From: Chloroflexi bacterium UBA4730
Lineage (GTDB): Bacteria; Chloroflexota; Limnocylindria; P2-11E
NCBI GenBank assembly: GCA_002404155.1
Contig: DHJC01000023.1
Coordinates: 1 to 14,195 of the forward strand
Direction of reading: 5' to 3'
DNA: 14,195 nt
A program made the position numbers and the translations under genes. This document shows positions 1-7,281 of the stretch, in pieces; the first letter of the stretch is position 1, and each line of letters opens with the position of its first letter. The notes below the pieces were generated by a model. The model saw only the letters and a program-made list of their open reading frames with translations. It had not been told where the DNA came from and searched no databases.

Positions 1-45
1 TCTATGGGCAGCTCAGCTAGCTCAAGGCTGGTGGGTTCGCTCCTC

Positions 46-58
46 GCGGCAAAGCCGC
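46..58 (-). terminator. Small hairpin downstream of the ParB-like gene
   Basis: An inverted repeat GCGGC-AAA-GCCGC lies about 22 nt beyond the stop codon of the minus-strand ParB-like gene. It could end that transcript, but there is no T-tract after it on the minus strand, so this is a weak call. The rest of bases 1-79 shows no gene I can support. Confidence 0.25.
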
Positions 59-79
59 TGATATAGGTCGTCGCTCGGC

Positions 80-1096
80 TTATCCCTCGTCCGAGCTAAC
101 CGCGGCGACGAGGGCGAGGTCGCCGGCGCGCACGGACTTCGGATCGAACTTGCGGACACTCGCGGCCATCTTCCCGAGCGCCTCGGTCATGCTCATCGGC
201 GGTGGCGCGCCGCGCTTCTGCGGGATCCAGCGCACCGGGTTGCAGCGCGCGACCACGACCGCGCGCAGGTACGGGCTCTTGAACCCCATCTCCTGCAACG
301 TCTTCACGTGCGCCGCAACGCGGTCGTCGATGTCGAGGAGCCGCCGACCCCACTGGTCGCGCTGGCGCAGCGCGGCGGGCAACGTGCCGTCCAGGAACAC
401 GTCCACGCGCCGCAACATGGACTGGTACGACGAGCCCGCGAAACGGCCGCGCTCCTCGTACGCGGTCCCGAGGGTGAGGAAATACGCCGCCTCGAACGAG
501 ACCGCGTGGTCTTTCTCCTTCGACTTTGGCTGCTCCTTCGCGAGGGACCGGGCCATCCGGATCACTTCCATACTCCGGTCCCGGAGGTTGTGGGCCTTCT
601 CCGTGTTGAGTGGCAGGATGCGATAAGCGATCCGCGGATCGGCGACGACGAGCGCCGTCACCGTGCGCTGCCCGAGCTTCTTCGCGGCGGCCAGGCGATG
701 GCGCCCGTTCGGCGAAGTGAAGCCGTTCTTGCCGGCAACCGCGATCACGGGATCGAGGAACACGCCCACCGCGCCGATGGCGTCGGACAGCCGGTCGGCA
801 TGGACCTTCGAGAGGTCTCGCTGGAACTCCGTCGCCTCGATTGAGCGGAGCGGCAAGCTCACGAAGAGCAACGGCAAGCCGCCATACGGATCCTTGAACG
901 CGGCGAGCGTCGCGCCGCCAGCCTCGGTGACGCGTTTCGCGAGCTCGGCGACGCTGTCGTCAGCCAGATCGATGGCGCTCTCGAGCGGCTCTGGCCCGCG
1001 CGGCGCCGCGGGACCACGCTTGCGCGTCGTTTTCTTCTTCGCAGGGGCTCCACCCCTTCCACCCTGGGACGCGGTCGCAGTTTTCTTCGCGGGCAT
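80..1096 (-). CDS. ParB/Srx-fold domain protein with lysine-rich N-terminal tail
   Basis: The protein has 338 aa. Residues 1-32 form a Lys/Arg/Ala/Pro-rich tail resembling histone H1 or HU-type tails. A ParB N-terminal (CTP-switch/sulfiredoxin-like) domain covers roughly residues 79-160; its nucleotide-binding signature is NGRHRLAAA at 130-138, equivalent to the GERRxxA motif of ParB. A ParB-like segment NTEKAHNLRDR follows at 164-174. The C-terminal half, about 180-338, is alpha-helical in character and I do not recognise it. The frame stays open upstream to 1459, but that part overlaps the MFS gene; the ATG at 1096 is chosen because TATCGT sits 6 nt before it. There is no ParA next to it, so a role in chromosome partition is not implied; a DNA-binding or nucleoid role is inference. 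The gene is divergent from the MFS transporter. Confidence 0.8.
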   Translation of the reverse strand: MPAKKTATASQGGRGGAPAKKKTTRKRGPAAPRGPEPLESAIDLADDSVAELAKRVTEAGGATLAAFKDPYGGLPLLFVSLPLRSIEATEFQRDLSKVHADRLSDAIGAVGVFLDPVIAVAGKNGFTSPNGRHRLAAAKKLGQRTVTALVVADPRIAYRILPLNTEKAHNLRDRSMEVIRMARSLAKEQPKSKEKDHAVSFEAAYFLTLGTAYEERGRFAGSSYQSMLRRVDVFLDGTLPAALRQRDQWGRRLLDIDDRVAAHVKTLQEMGFKSPYLRAVVVARCNPVRWIPQKRGAPPPMSMTEALGKMAASVRKFDPKSVRAGDLALVAAVSSDEG

Positions 1097-1102
1097 CGCC
1101 GA

Positions 1103-1108
1103 ACGATA
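1103..1108 (-). promoter_or_regulatory. Candidate -10 element of the ParB-like gene
   Basis: On the minus strand TATCGT ends 6 nt before the ATG at 1096, so transcription would begin at or next to the start codon. No convincing -35 box is visible. Confidence 0.5.
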
Positions 1109-1159
1109 GGACGGCGCCAAGTGCGTCGCTCGATGTATTCGGCCCTTCTCGGTGCCCGA

Positions 1160-1165
1160 TAGGGT
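1160..1165 (+). promoter_or_regulatory. Candidate -10 element of the MFS gene
   Basis: TAGGGT is followed by 6 nt and then the GTG start at 1172. It lies back to back with the ParB-like promoter in a 75-bp divergent intergenic region. The -35 is weak (TTCGGC at 1138-1143 at best). Confidence 0.5.
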
Positions 1166-1171
1166 CGCACC

Positions 1172-2437
1172 GTGCGGAACTTCCGCCTCCTTGCGCGGCG
1201 GAACTTCGGGCTGCTTTGGGCGGGCGGCCTCATCTCTTTCATCGGCGACTGGGTGCTGTTCACCGGGATGCCGATCTTCATCTACCGGATCACCGGATCG
1301 GCGCTCGCGACGACGCTCATGTTCGCCGCCGGGGTCGTGCCGAGCGTGCTCCTTGGCAGCGTCGCCGGCGTGTACGTCGATCGCTGGGATCGCCGGCGCA
1401 CGATCATCGTCGGCAATCTCATGCTGGCCCTCGTGCTGGTGCCGCTCGCGTTCGTCCACGACGCCGGTACGATCTGGATCGTCTACCTCGTCGTGTTCGC
1501 CGCGGCGACCATCGGACAGTTCGTGAATCCGGCGGTCGGCGCGCTACTACCGCGCCTGGTGGAAAAGGACGAGCTCGTGCCGGCGAACTCGCTTAACGCC
1601 TCGAGCGCGAATCTCGCGCGGATCGTGGGTCCGCCGATCGGGGGCGTCATCGCCGCGGCAGCCGGGATCACCGGCGTCGCCATCGTCGATGCGGTGACGT
1701 TCCTCGCGCCCGCGCTTCTGGTCGGCCTGATGTGCGGTGTGCCGTCAACGGCCGCGGCACCGGCCACGGTCGAGGACGGCGTACGCGCGTGGCGGAAGCT
1801 CTGGCGCGATTGGGCCGCCGGGCTCAAGGTCATCCGGGAGCGCCGCGTCGTTAGCACGCTCTTCGTGCTCGTCGGCGTGTCCTCGATCGGTGAGGGCGTC
1901 TTCCGCGTGCTCTTCATCCTGTACGTCGTCCAGCTCCTGCACGGCGGCGCGTCCGAGCTCGGCGTCCTGATGTCGATGCAGGGCATCGGCAGCGTCATCG
2001 GTAGCTTCGCGCTCGTCGCGATCAGCGCGCGAGTCGCGCCGGCACCGCTCATCGGCTGGACGGCCCTCCTGTTCGGAGCGATCGACCTCGTGATCTTCAA
2101 CGCACCGGGGTTCGGCGCGACATTCACGGTCGTGGCCGCGCTGTTCCTGCTCGTCGGGCTTCCCGGCGCGATGACCTTCCCGACGATGTTCGGTGTGATC
2201 CAGGCGAGCGTTCCCGACGAGTACCGCGGGCGAGTGCTCGGCGCGATGGGCACGACTGCCTCGCTCCTCGCGCTCGTGGGGCTGGGCATCGGCGGCGCCT
2301 TGGCCGCCCCGCTCGGCACGGTCCTGGTGCTGAACGTCCAGGGCCTTGGGTACGCGATCGCCGGCGCCACGATGCTCGTGCTGCTACCACGCGCGATGGA
2401 CCGGGACCGCGACGATCCGCTCGCCATCGCTGGCTAG
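1172..2437 (+). CDS. MFS efflux transporter (MFS_3 / EntS-like)
   Basis: A 421-aa polytopic inner-membrane protein with about 12 hydrophobic segments, the usual length for the major facilitator superfamily. The opening LLARRNFGLLWAGGLISFIGDW and the loop 2-3 motif AGVYVDRWDRRR (residues 65-76) are typical of the MFS_3 branch, which includes enterobactin exporter EntS and macrolide efflux (Mef) proteins. A second-half signature, PDEYRGRVLG, lies near residue 350. Family knowledge says proton-driven export of small molecules; the substrate cannot be told from sequence. The GTG start is supported by TAGGGT 6 nt upstream. The gene is monocistronic as far as can be seen, divergent from the ParB-like gene. 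Confidence 0.88.
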   Translation: MRNFRLLARRNFGLLWAGGLISFIGDWVLFTGMPIFIYRITGSALATTLMFAAGVVPSVLLGSVAGVYVDRWDRRRTIIVGNLMLALVLVPLAFVHDAGTIWIVYLVVFAAATIGQFVNPAVGALLPRLVEKDELVPANSLNASSANLARIVGPPIGGVIAAAAGITGVAIVDAVTFLAPALLVGLMCGVPSTAAAPATVEDGVRAWRKLWRDWAAGLKVIRERRVVSTLFVLVGVSSIGEGVFRVLFILYVVQLLHGGASELGVLMSMQGIGSVIGSFALVAISARVAPAPLIGWTALLFGAIDLVIFNAPGFGATFTVVAALFLLVGLPGAMTFPTMFGVIQASVPDEYRGRVLGAMGTTASLLALVGLGIGGALAAPLGTVLVLNVQGLGYAIAGATMLVLLPRAMDRDRDDPLAIAG

Positions 2438-2463
2438 GAAGGAATTGGATGCGGCCGGTGCCG

Positions 2464-2482
2464 CGCAGGTCGATGTCCTGCG
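2464..2482 (+). terminator. Stem-loop after the MFS gene
   Basis: CGCAGG, a 7-nt loop, then CCTGCG starts 27 nt after the MFS stop codon; a second perfect 10-bp palindrome TCAGCGCTGA follows at 2487-2496. No T-tract follows, so intrinsic termination is uncertain. Confidence 0.3.
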
Positions 2483-2507
2483 ACGTTCAGCGCTGAGGGC
2501 GGGAGGG

Positions 2508-2550
2508 CAGTACTTGCCTTTCCCGCAGTATTTGCTTCCTTTGGGCAAAT
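2508..2550. repeat. Tandem operator-like repeats GCAGTAyTTGC plus inverted repeat
   Basis: GCAGTACTTGC (2508-2518) and GCAGTATTTGC (2525-2535) are 11-bp copies differing at one base, 17 bp apart. Each is itself a short dyad (GCA-N5-TGC). The second copy also forms an inverted repeat with GCAAAT at 2545-2550 (ATTTGC-N9-GCAAAT). They lie about 115-155 bp upstream of the acyl-CoA ligase promoter and would suit a dimeric repressor or activator. No other function is apparent in the 239-bp gap between the two genes. Confidence 0.4.
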
Positions 2551-2663
2551 CCACGCCGTGCGCCGGTCGTCGGTGGCCCTCGCTCATGATCTCTTGGCCG
2601 TTACGGGGCGACGCACCTAGTTCGGGCACCGCGGGAGCGAGTCGATACGCCATCGTTTTTGAC

Positions 2664-2669
2664 TAGAGT
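2664..2669 (+). promoter_or_regulatory. Candidate -10 element of the acyl-CoA ligase gene
   Basis: TAGAGT is followed by 7 nt and the GTG at 2677. This spacing matches other starts in the window and decides against the upstream TTG (2659) and GTG (2668) codons, which would lie in or before the hexamer. Confidence 0.5.
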
Positions 2670-2676
2670 GACAAGA

Positions 2677-4617
2677 GTGCCTGCGGCGTGGTCCCCAACG
2701 GAGCGCTACCTAGATCGCAGCCGCCTCCGCCGCTTCGCGAACGCCCAAGGCCTGAACAGCTACGAGGCGCTCCTCGGCTGGGCCCTCGACGACCTCGAGC
2801 GCTTCTGGCGCGCCGTCGACCGCGACCTCGGCCTCGTGTGGACGGCGCCGTACTCGCGGGCGATGGATCCCTCGAGGGGCCTGCCGTGGACGACGTGGTG
2901 GACCGGCGGCCGGATGAACTACGTGGCGACCGCGCTACGCGCGGATCGAGATCAGCAGCGGGTCGCGCTCATCGCCGAGCACGAGGATGGGCGGGTCGAG
3001 CGGCGGACGTACGGCGAACTGCGCGCTGACGTCGCGCGCTTCGCCGCGGGACTGCGCGCGACCGGCGTCGCGAAGGGTGATCGCGTCGGGGTGTTCCTGC
3101 CGATGGGTATCGAGTGCGTCGTCGCCGTGCTCGCGCTCGGGGCGCTGGGCGCGATCTACACCCCGATCTTTTCGGGATATGGCGCCGAAGCGATCGCCGG
3201 CCGATTGCGCGATTGCGACGCCTCGGTCCTCATCTGCGCCGACGGCTTCCACCGCCGTGGCGCGGTCGTACCGATGAAGGAGACGGCCGACGCGGCCGCA
3301 GATGGCGCGCCCAGCGTGAAGACGGTGATCGTTTCCGAACGCCTCGGGCGCGAGTACCCGAAGCGCGACCGGGATGTCACGTGGGCCGAGGTCGTGCGGC
3401 GCGGTACGGCGCCACGTGTCGCCTGGGAAGATACGAGCGCTGAAGACCCCTTCATGATCATCTACACGTCTGGTACGACCGGACGCCCGAAGGGCGCGGT
3501 GCACGTGCACGGCGGCTTCCCGGTGAAGGCCGCGCAGGACATGGCCCATTGCTTCGACGTACAGGACACCGACGTCGTGTTCTGGTTCACCGACATCGGC
3601 TGGATGATGGGCCCGTGGCTCATCGCGGGTGGGCTCATGCTCGGCGCGACGATCGTCCTGTACGACGGCACACCGGACTTCCCCGACGAGGCCCGGCTCT
3701 GGTCGATGGTGGAGCGGCACACGGTGACGCACCTGGGCATCTCGCCGACCGCGATCCGGGGCCTGATGCGCTCCGGTGAGGAGCCGGTGCGGAAGCACGA
3801 TCGCTCCAGCCTGATCGTCCTCGGCAGCACCGGCGAGCCGTGGAATCCCGAGCCATGGTGGTGGTACTTCCGCGTCGCCGGCGATGCACGCTGTCCGATC
3901 ATCAACTACTCCGGCGGCACGGAGATCTCGGGCGGCATCGTCGGGTGCACGACGTGGACGGACATCAAGCCGGGCTCGTTCCGCGGCCCGGTCCCGGGCA
4001 TGGCTGCTGATGTCGTCGATGACCAGGGACGCTCGGTGCGTGGCGCGGTCGGAGAGCTCGTCCTGCGTGCGCCGTGGCCGGGCATGACCCGCGGCTTCTG
4101 GAAGTCTCGGGAGCGGTATCTCGAAACGTACTGGAGCCGCTGGCCGAACGTATGGCTGCATGGCGACTGGGCGCGGATCGACGACGATGGCTTCTGGTAC
4201 ATCGAAGGCCGCAGCGACGACACGCTGAAGGTGGCGGGCAAGCGGGTGGGTCCGGCGGAGGTCGAGTCGGCGGCGATCGCGAATGCGTCGGTCAGCGAAG
4301 CGGCGGCCATCGGCGTCCCCGACGAGCTGAAGGGGGAGGCGATCGTCGTGTTCGCCGTCGCGAAGCCGGGTGCGGCGATCGACGCCGCGCTCGAGCGATC
4401 GGTGTCGGAGACGATCGCCGAGCAGCTCGGGAAACCGCTGCGACCGAAGGCCGTGCGGTTCGTGCGTCAGCTGCCGAAGACGCGGAACGGCAAGATCCTC
4501 CGCCGGCTCATCCGCGGCGCGTACCTCGGCAAAGCCGATCTCGGCGACACGTCATCGCTCGAGGACCCGAGGGCCCTCGATGAGATCCGCGCCGCCGGGA
4601 CGAGCAGGACGAGCTAG
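2677..4617 (+). CDS. Acetyl-CoA synthetase-like acyl-CoA ligase (AMP-forming)
   Basis: A 646-aa adenylate-forming ligase that would make acyl-CoA from a carboxylate, ATP and CoA through an acyl-AMP. It has an ACAS_N-type N-terminal region (about 28-90), then the AMP-binding core: phosphate loop IYTSGTTGRPKG (262-273), the A5 motif YSGGTE (411-416), HGDWARIDDDGFWY (495-508), hinge GRSDDTLKVAGKRVGPAEVE (511-530) and the catalytic lysine K606 in PKTRNGK. Length and N-terminal domain place it near acetyl-/propionyl-CoA synthetases. However, the Trp that closes the acyl pocket in true Acs (WWQTE) is replaced (SGGTE), so a larger acyl substrate is likely. K606 lies in the context that protein acetyltransferases of the Pat type modify in relatives. 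GTG 2677 is preferred over TTG 2659. Its stop codon overlaps the stop of the convergent YggT-like gene. Confidence 0.85.
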   Translation: MPAAWSPTERYLDRSRLRRFANAQGLNSYEALLGWALDDLERFWRAVDRDLGLVWTAPYSRAMDPSRGLPWTTWWTGGRMNYVATALRADRDQQRVALIAEHEDGRVERRTYGELRADVARFAAGLRATGVAKGDRVGVFLPMGIECVVAVLALGALGAIYTPIFSGYGAEAIAGRLRDCDASVLICADGFHRRGAVVPMKETADAAADGAPSVKTVIVSERLGREYPKRDRDVTWAEVVRRGTAPRVAWEDTSAEDPFMIIYTSGTTGRPKGAVHVHGGFPVKAAQDMAHCFDVQDTDVVFWFTDIGWMMGPWLIAGGLMLGATIVLYDGTPDFPDEARLWSMVERHTVTHLGISPTAIRGLMRSGEEPVRKHDRSSLIVLGSTGEPWNPEPWWWYFRVAGDARCPIINYSGGTEISGGIVGCTTWTDIKPGSFRGPVPGMAADVVDDQGRSVRGAVGELVLRAPWPGMTRGFWKSRERYLETYWSRWPNVWLHGDWARIDDDGFWYIEGRSDDTLKVAGKRVGPAEVESAAIANASVSEAAAIGVPDELKGEAIVVFAVAKPGAAIDAALERSVSETIAEQLGKPLRPKAVRFVRQLPKTRNGKILRRLIRGAYLGKADLGDTSSLEDPRALDEIRAAGTSRTS

Positions 4618-5057
4618 ACGGGGGTCCGGTTGCCCGCGATCGCCCGTACCAGCGCGACGACGAGTGCAGCGATGAGGAACAGGAAGACGATCGCGAGAAG
4701 CGCCGGCAGGTCGAACACCACGGGCGTGTCCGTCTGCGGCCAGATCCCCTGGAACGGCCGCACGAGCGGCTCGGTGATGCCGTACAGGGCCGCGACGAGC
4801 GGCTGGCCCGCGTTCGCGCCCAGCAGCTTCATCCCGAAGCGGGTGAGCAGCAGGACCTCGAGCACCGTGACAAGCAGCGTGATGACGCGCGTCACGGTCC
4901 ACACGGGGGCGTACGCGCTCGTCGTGACGTTCACCGGTCCCGCGGACGCGACGGGTGCGGGCTCGCGGACGCGTTCGATGCGCTCCACGCGCTGCTCGAC
5001 GACTGGCCGGTCAATGACCTCGGTCTCGTTGGTGTGGGGTTCGTGTGTCGTACTCAT
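4614..5057 (-). CDS. YggT-family membrane protein
   Basis: A 147-aa protein. Residues 1-50 are a soluble, charged N-terminal extension (Glu/Arg/Val-rich). Then come a hydrophobic segment at about 53-72 and a second at about 118-140, with the YggT-type stretch between them (TRFGMKLLGAN ... GITEPLVRPFQGIWP, the proline-containing short helix and PF/RPF signature). The family is a small integral membrane group of poorly defined role, linked in some bacteria to cell division or osmotic tolerance. It lies 43 bp after the other minus-strand membrane gene, and no TANNNT element precedes its ATG, so co-transcription is plausible. Its TAG stop and the TAG of the ligase gene overlap inside the palindrome CTAG. 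Confidence 0.75.
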   Translation of the reverse strand: MSTTHEPHTNETEVIDRPVVEQRVERIERVREPAPVASAGPVNVTTSAYAPVWTVTRVITLLVTVLEVLLLTRFGMKLLGANAGQPLVAALYGITEPLVRPFQGIWPQTDTPVVFDLPALLAIVFLFLIAALVVALVRAIAGNRTPV

Positions 5058-5089
5058 GCCGGGCTACCGAGCAGGCATCATGCCAAGAG

Positions 5090-5108
5090 GCCCCGAGCGC
5101 TCAGGGGC
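5090..5108. repeat. GC-rich dyad between the two small membrane genes
   Basis: GCCCC-N9-GGGGC, with the inner bases GAGCGCTC also self-complementary, spans the stop codon of the upstream minus-strand gene (5101-5103). It could attenuate transcription into the YggT-like gene; there is no T-tract, so it is not a clear terminator. Confidence 0.3.
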
Positions 5109-5520
5109 ACCGGAACTGGGCCGCCGAAACGAAGGCATAGCCGGCGAACAGGAGTCCGGCGGTTGCGACGACGGCGCCGGGGATCACAAGCAGCAGGGTC
5201 GACCGCAGCCTCCGGGAACGCGGCAGCCGGAACACGCCGACGATCGCGAGCGGCGCGGCGAGGACGGGGATGGAGGCCGTCGAGAGGAACAGCGCGACGG
5301 AGCTAGCCGACGCGCCGACGCCGACCGCGCGGTGCGTGTCGGTGTCGCCGGATGAAGCACCTAGCAGGAGGACCGCGTCGACGAGTCCGATCACAACGAG
5401 CGCGATGACGTCGCCACGCTGAAAGTACTTCGGTGCACACCCCAGATTCGCGACGACGATGAGCGCGACGACGCCGAGGCACAGCACCCCGACGATCTGC
5501 TGCACGATCAGAAGGCGCAT
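5101..5520 (-). CDS. Small hypothetical membrane protein with four predicted TM segments
   Basis: I do not recognise this 139-aa protein. Four hydrophobic segments can be seen at about residues 4-24, 38-55, 70-95 and 107-128, with short charged loops (RGD, SGDTDTHR, RLPRSRRLR). Two cysteines (C28 and C138) lie just outside helices. The start is supported by TAAGGT exactly 6 nt before the ATG on the minus strand. It is divergent from the thioesterase gene and upstream of the YggT-like gene in the same direction, so the two may form one short operon of membrane proteins. Confidence 0.65.
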   Translation of the reverse strand: MRLLIVQQIVGVLCLGVVALIVVANLGCAPKYFQRGDVIALVVIGLVDAVLLLGASSGDTDTHRAVGVGASASSVALFLSTASIPVLAAPLAIVGVFRLPRSRRLRSTLLLVIPGAVVATAGLLFAGYAFVSAAQFRCP

Positions 5521-5526
5521 GGCGCC

Positions 5527-5532
5527 ACCTTA
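5527..5532 (-). promoter_or_regulatory. Candidate -10 element of the small membrane protein gene
   Basis: On the minus strand TAAGGT is followed by 6 nt and the ATG at 5520, the same leaderless arrangement seen at other starts in this window. Confidence 0.5.
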
Positions 5533-5573
5533 GGGCGGCGCTCCAATGCGAGGAGTTCCGGCGGCGAAGCCGC

Positions 5574-5579
5574 TAGCCT
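5574..5579 (+). promoter_or_regulatory. Candidate -10 element of the thioesterase-dehydrogenase operon
   Basis: TAGCCT is followed by 6 nt and the GTG at 5586. The hairpin GCGGC-GAA-GCCGC (5561-5573) abuts it directly upstream, where a spacer would lie. Confidence 0.5.
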
Positions 5580-5585
5580 CACCGC

Positions 5586-6016
5586 GTGGCCACCACCACG
5601 GGCGAATACCCGTTCGCGCACCGCCAGCGGGTGCGCTTCGGCGAGACCGACCTGCAAGGGGTCGTTTACTACGCGAACTACCTGCTATTCGCGGAGGTGG
5701 GCCGCGTCGCGTACCTCCGCGCGCTCGGCATCGATTACACGCGCGACCTCATCGGGCACGGCGCGGACTTCACCATCGGCGAAGCGAGCGTGCGCTATCA
5801 GGCGCCGCTCCGATTCGACGACGAGTACGACATCCGCGTGCGGGTCGGCGAGATCCGCAACTCATCGTGGGTCTTCGAGTATGCGTTCGACCGAGCCGAC
5901 GGGCAGCGGTGCGCCGTCGGCTCCACGGTCCAGGTGATCCTGGACCACACGACCGGCAAGGCCGCGCGCATCCCTGCGCACCTCCGTGACGCCCTCGAGC
6001 GCGCGAAAGCGGCCTG

Positions 6017-6017
<1 letters not shown>
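5586..6017 (+). CDS. Acyl-CoA thioesterase, hotdog fold (YbgC / 4-hydroxybenzoyl-CoA thioesterase type)
   Basis: A 143-aa single-domain hotdog protein, the normal length for the 4HBT/YbgC family, which hydrolyses acyl-CoA to free acid and CoA in the cytoplasm. The active-site stretch is RFGETDLQGVVYYANYL (17-33), with D22 at the position of the catalytic Asp (Asp17 of Pseudomonas 4-hydroxybenzoyl-CoA thioesterase). VGRVAYLRALGID continues the central helix. The substrate cannot be fixed: YbgC-like members range from short-chain to aromatic CoA esters. The GTG start is fixed by TAGCCT 6 nt upstream. Its TGA stop and the ATG of the next gene share one base (TGATG), so this gene and the acyl-CoA dehydrogenase are translationally coupled and probably act on the same class of acyl-CoA. 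Confidence 0.85.
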
Positions 6018-7162
<1,145 letters not shown>

Positions 7163-7193
7163 GCGCTGGACGTATCGCGGACAGCAGCGGATG

Positions 7194-7211
7194 ACCGCGG
7201 GGCCCCGCGGT
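7194..7211. repeat. Perfect 18-bp palindrome
   Basis: ACCGCGGGGCCCCGCGGT is identical to its reverse complement. It lies 31 nt after the acyl-CoA dehydrogenase stop and its last base is the first base of the first DnaA-box-like site. It may be part of a terminator (no T-tract and no loop, so doubtful) or an operator. Confidence 0.5.
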
Positions 7212-7281
7212 GTGGATAACCCCTCGATTCTCGTGGATAAAGCCCCTCTGGGATGCCAATCGAGCCGTTTCCTGTGGAAAA
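7211..7281 (+). promoter_or_regulatory. Cluster of three DnaA-box-like sites
   Basis: TGTGGATAA (7211-7219) is the exact reverse complement of the consensus DnaA box TTATCCACA. CGTGGATAA (7232-7240) and TGTGGAAAA (7273-7281) each differ from it at one base. All three point the same way, with starts 21 and 41 bp apart, close to whole helical turns. The last one lies inside the first codons of the TPR-like gene. No AT-rich unwinding region and no dnaA or dnaN is seen, so an origin is not supported; a DnaA-responsive promoter is the more modest reading. Confidence 0.4.

Noticed and set aside
1..45. Stretch with tRNA-like pieces (GCTCAGCTAG, GGTTCG)
   Set aside because: No acceptor stem, anticodon arm or matching T-stem can be formed; the similarity is to short words only.
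1097..1459. Upstream extension of the ParB-like reading frame
   Set aside because: It lies antisense inside the MFS gene, has a His/Glu/Arg/Asp-rich composition typical of shadow frames, and a good leaderless start exists at 1096.
2935..4161. Long 408-aa open frame on the minus strand inside the ligase gene
   Set aside because: Its protein is Arg/Asp/His-rich without any domain, a normal by-product of GC-rich codon use opposite a real gene.
7163..7252. Replication origin around the DnaA-like boxes
   Set aside because: No AT-rich unwinding stretch and no dnaA, dnaN, gyrB or rpmH nearby; reported only as a box cluster.
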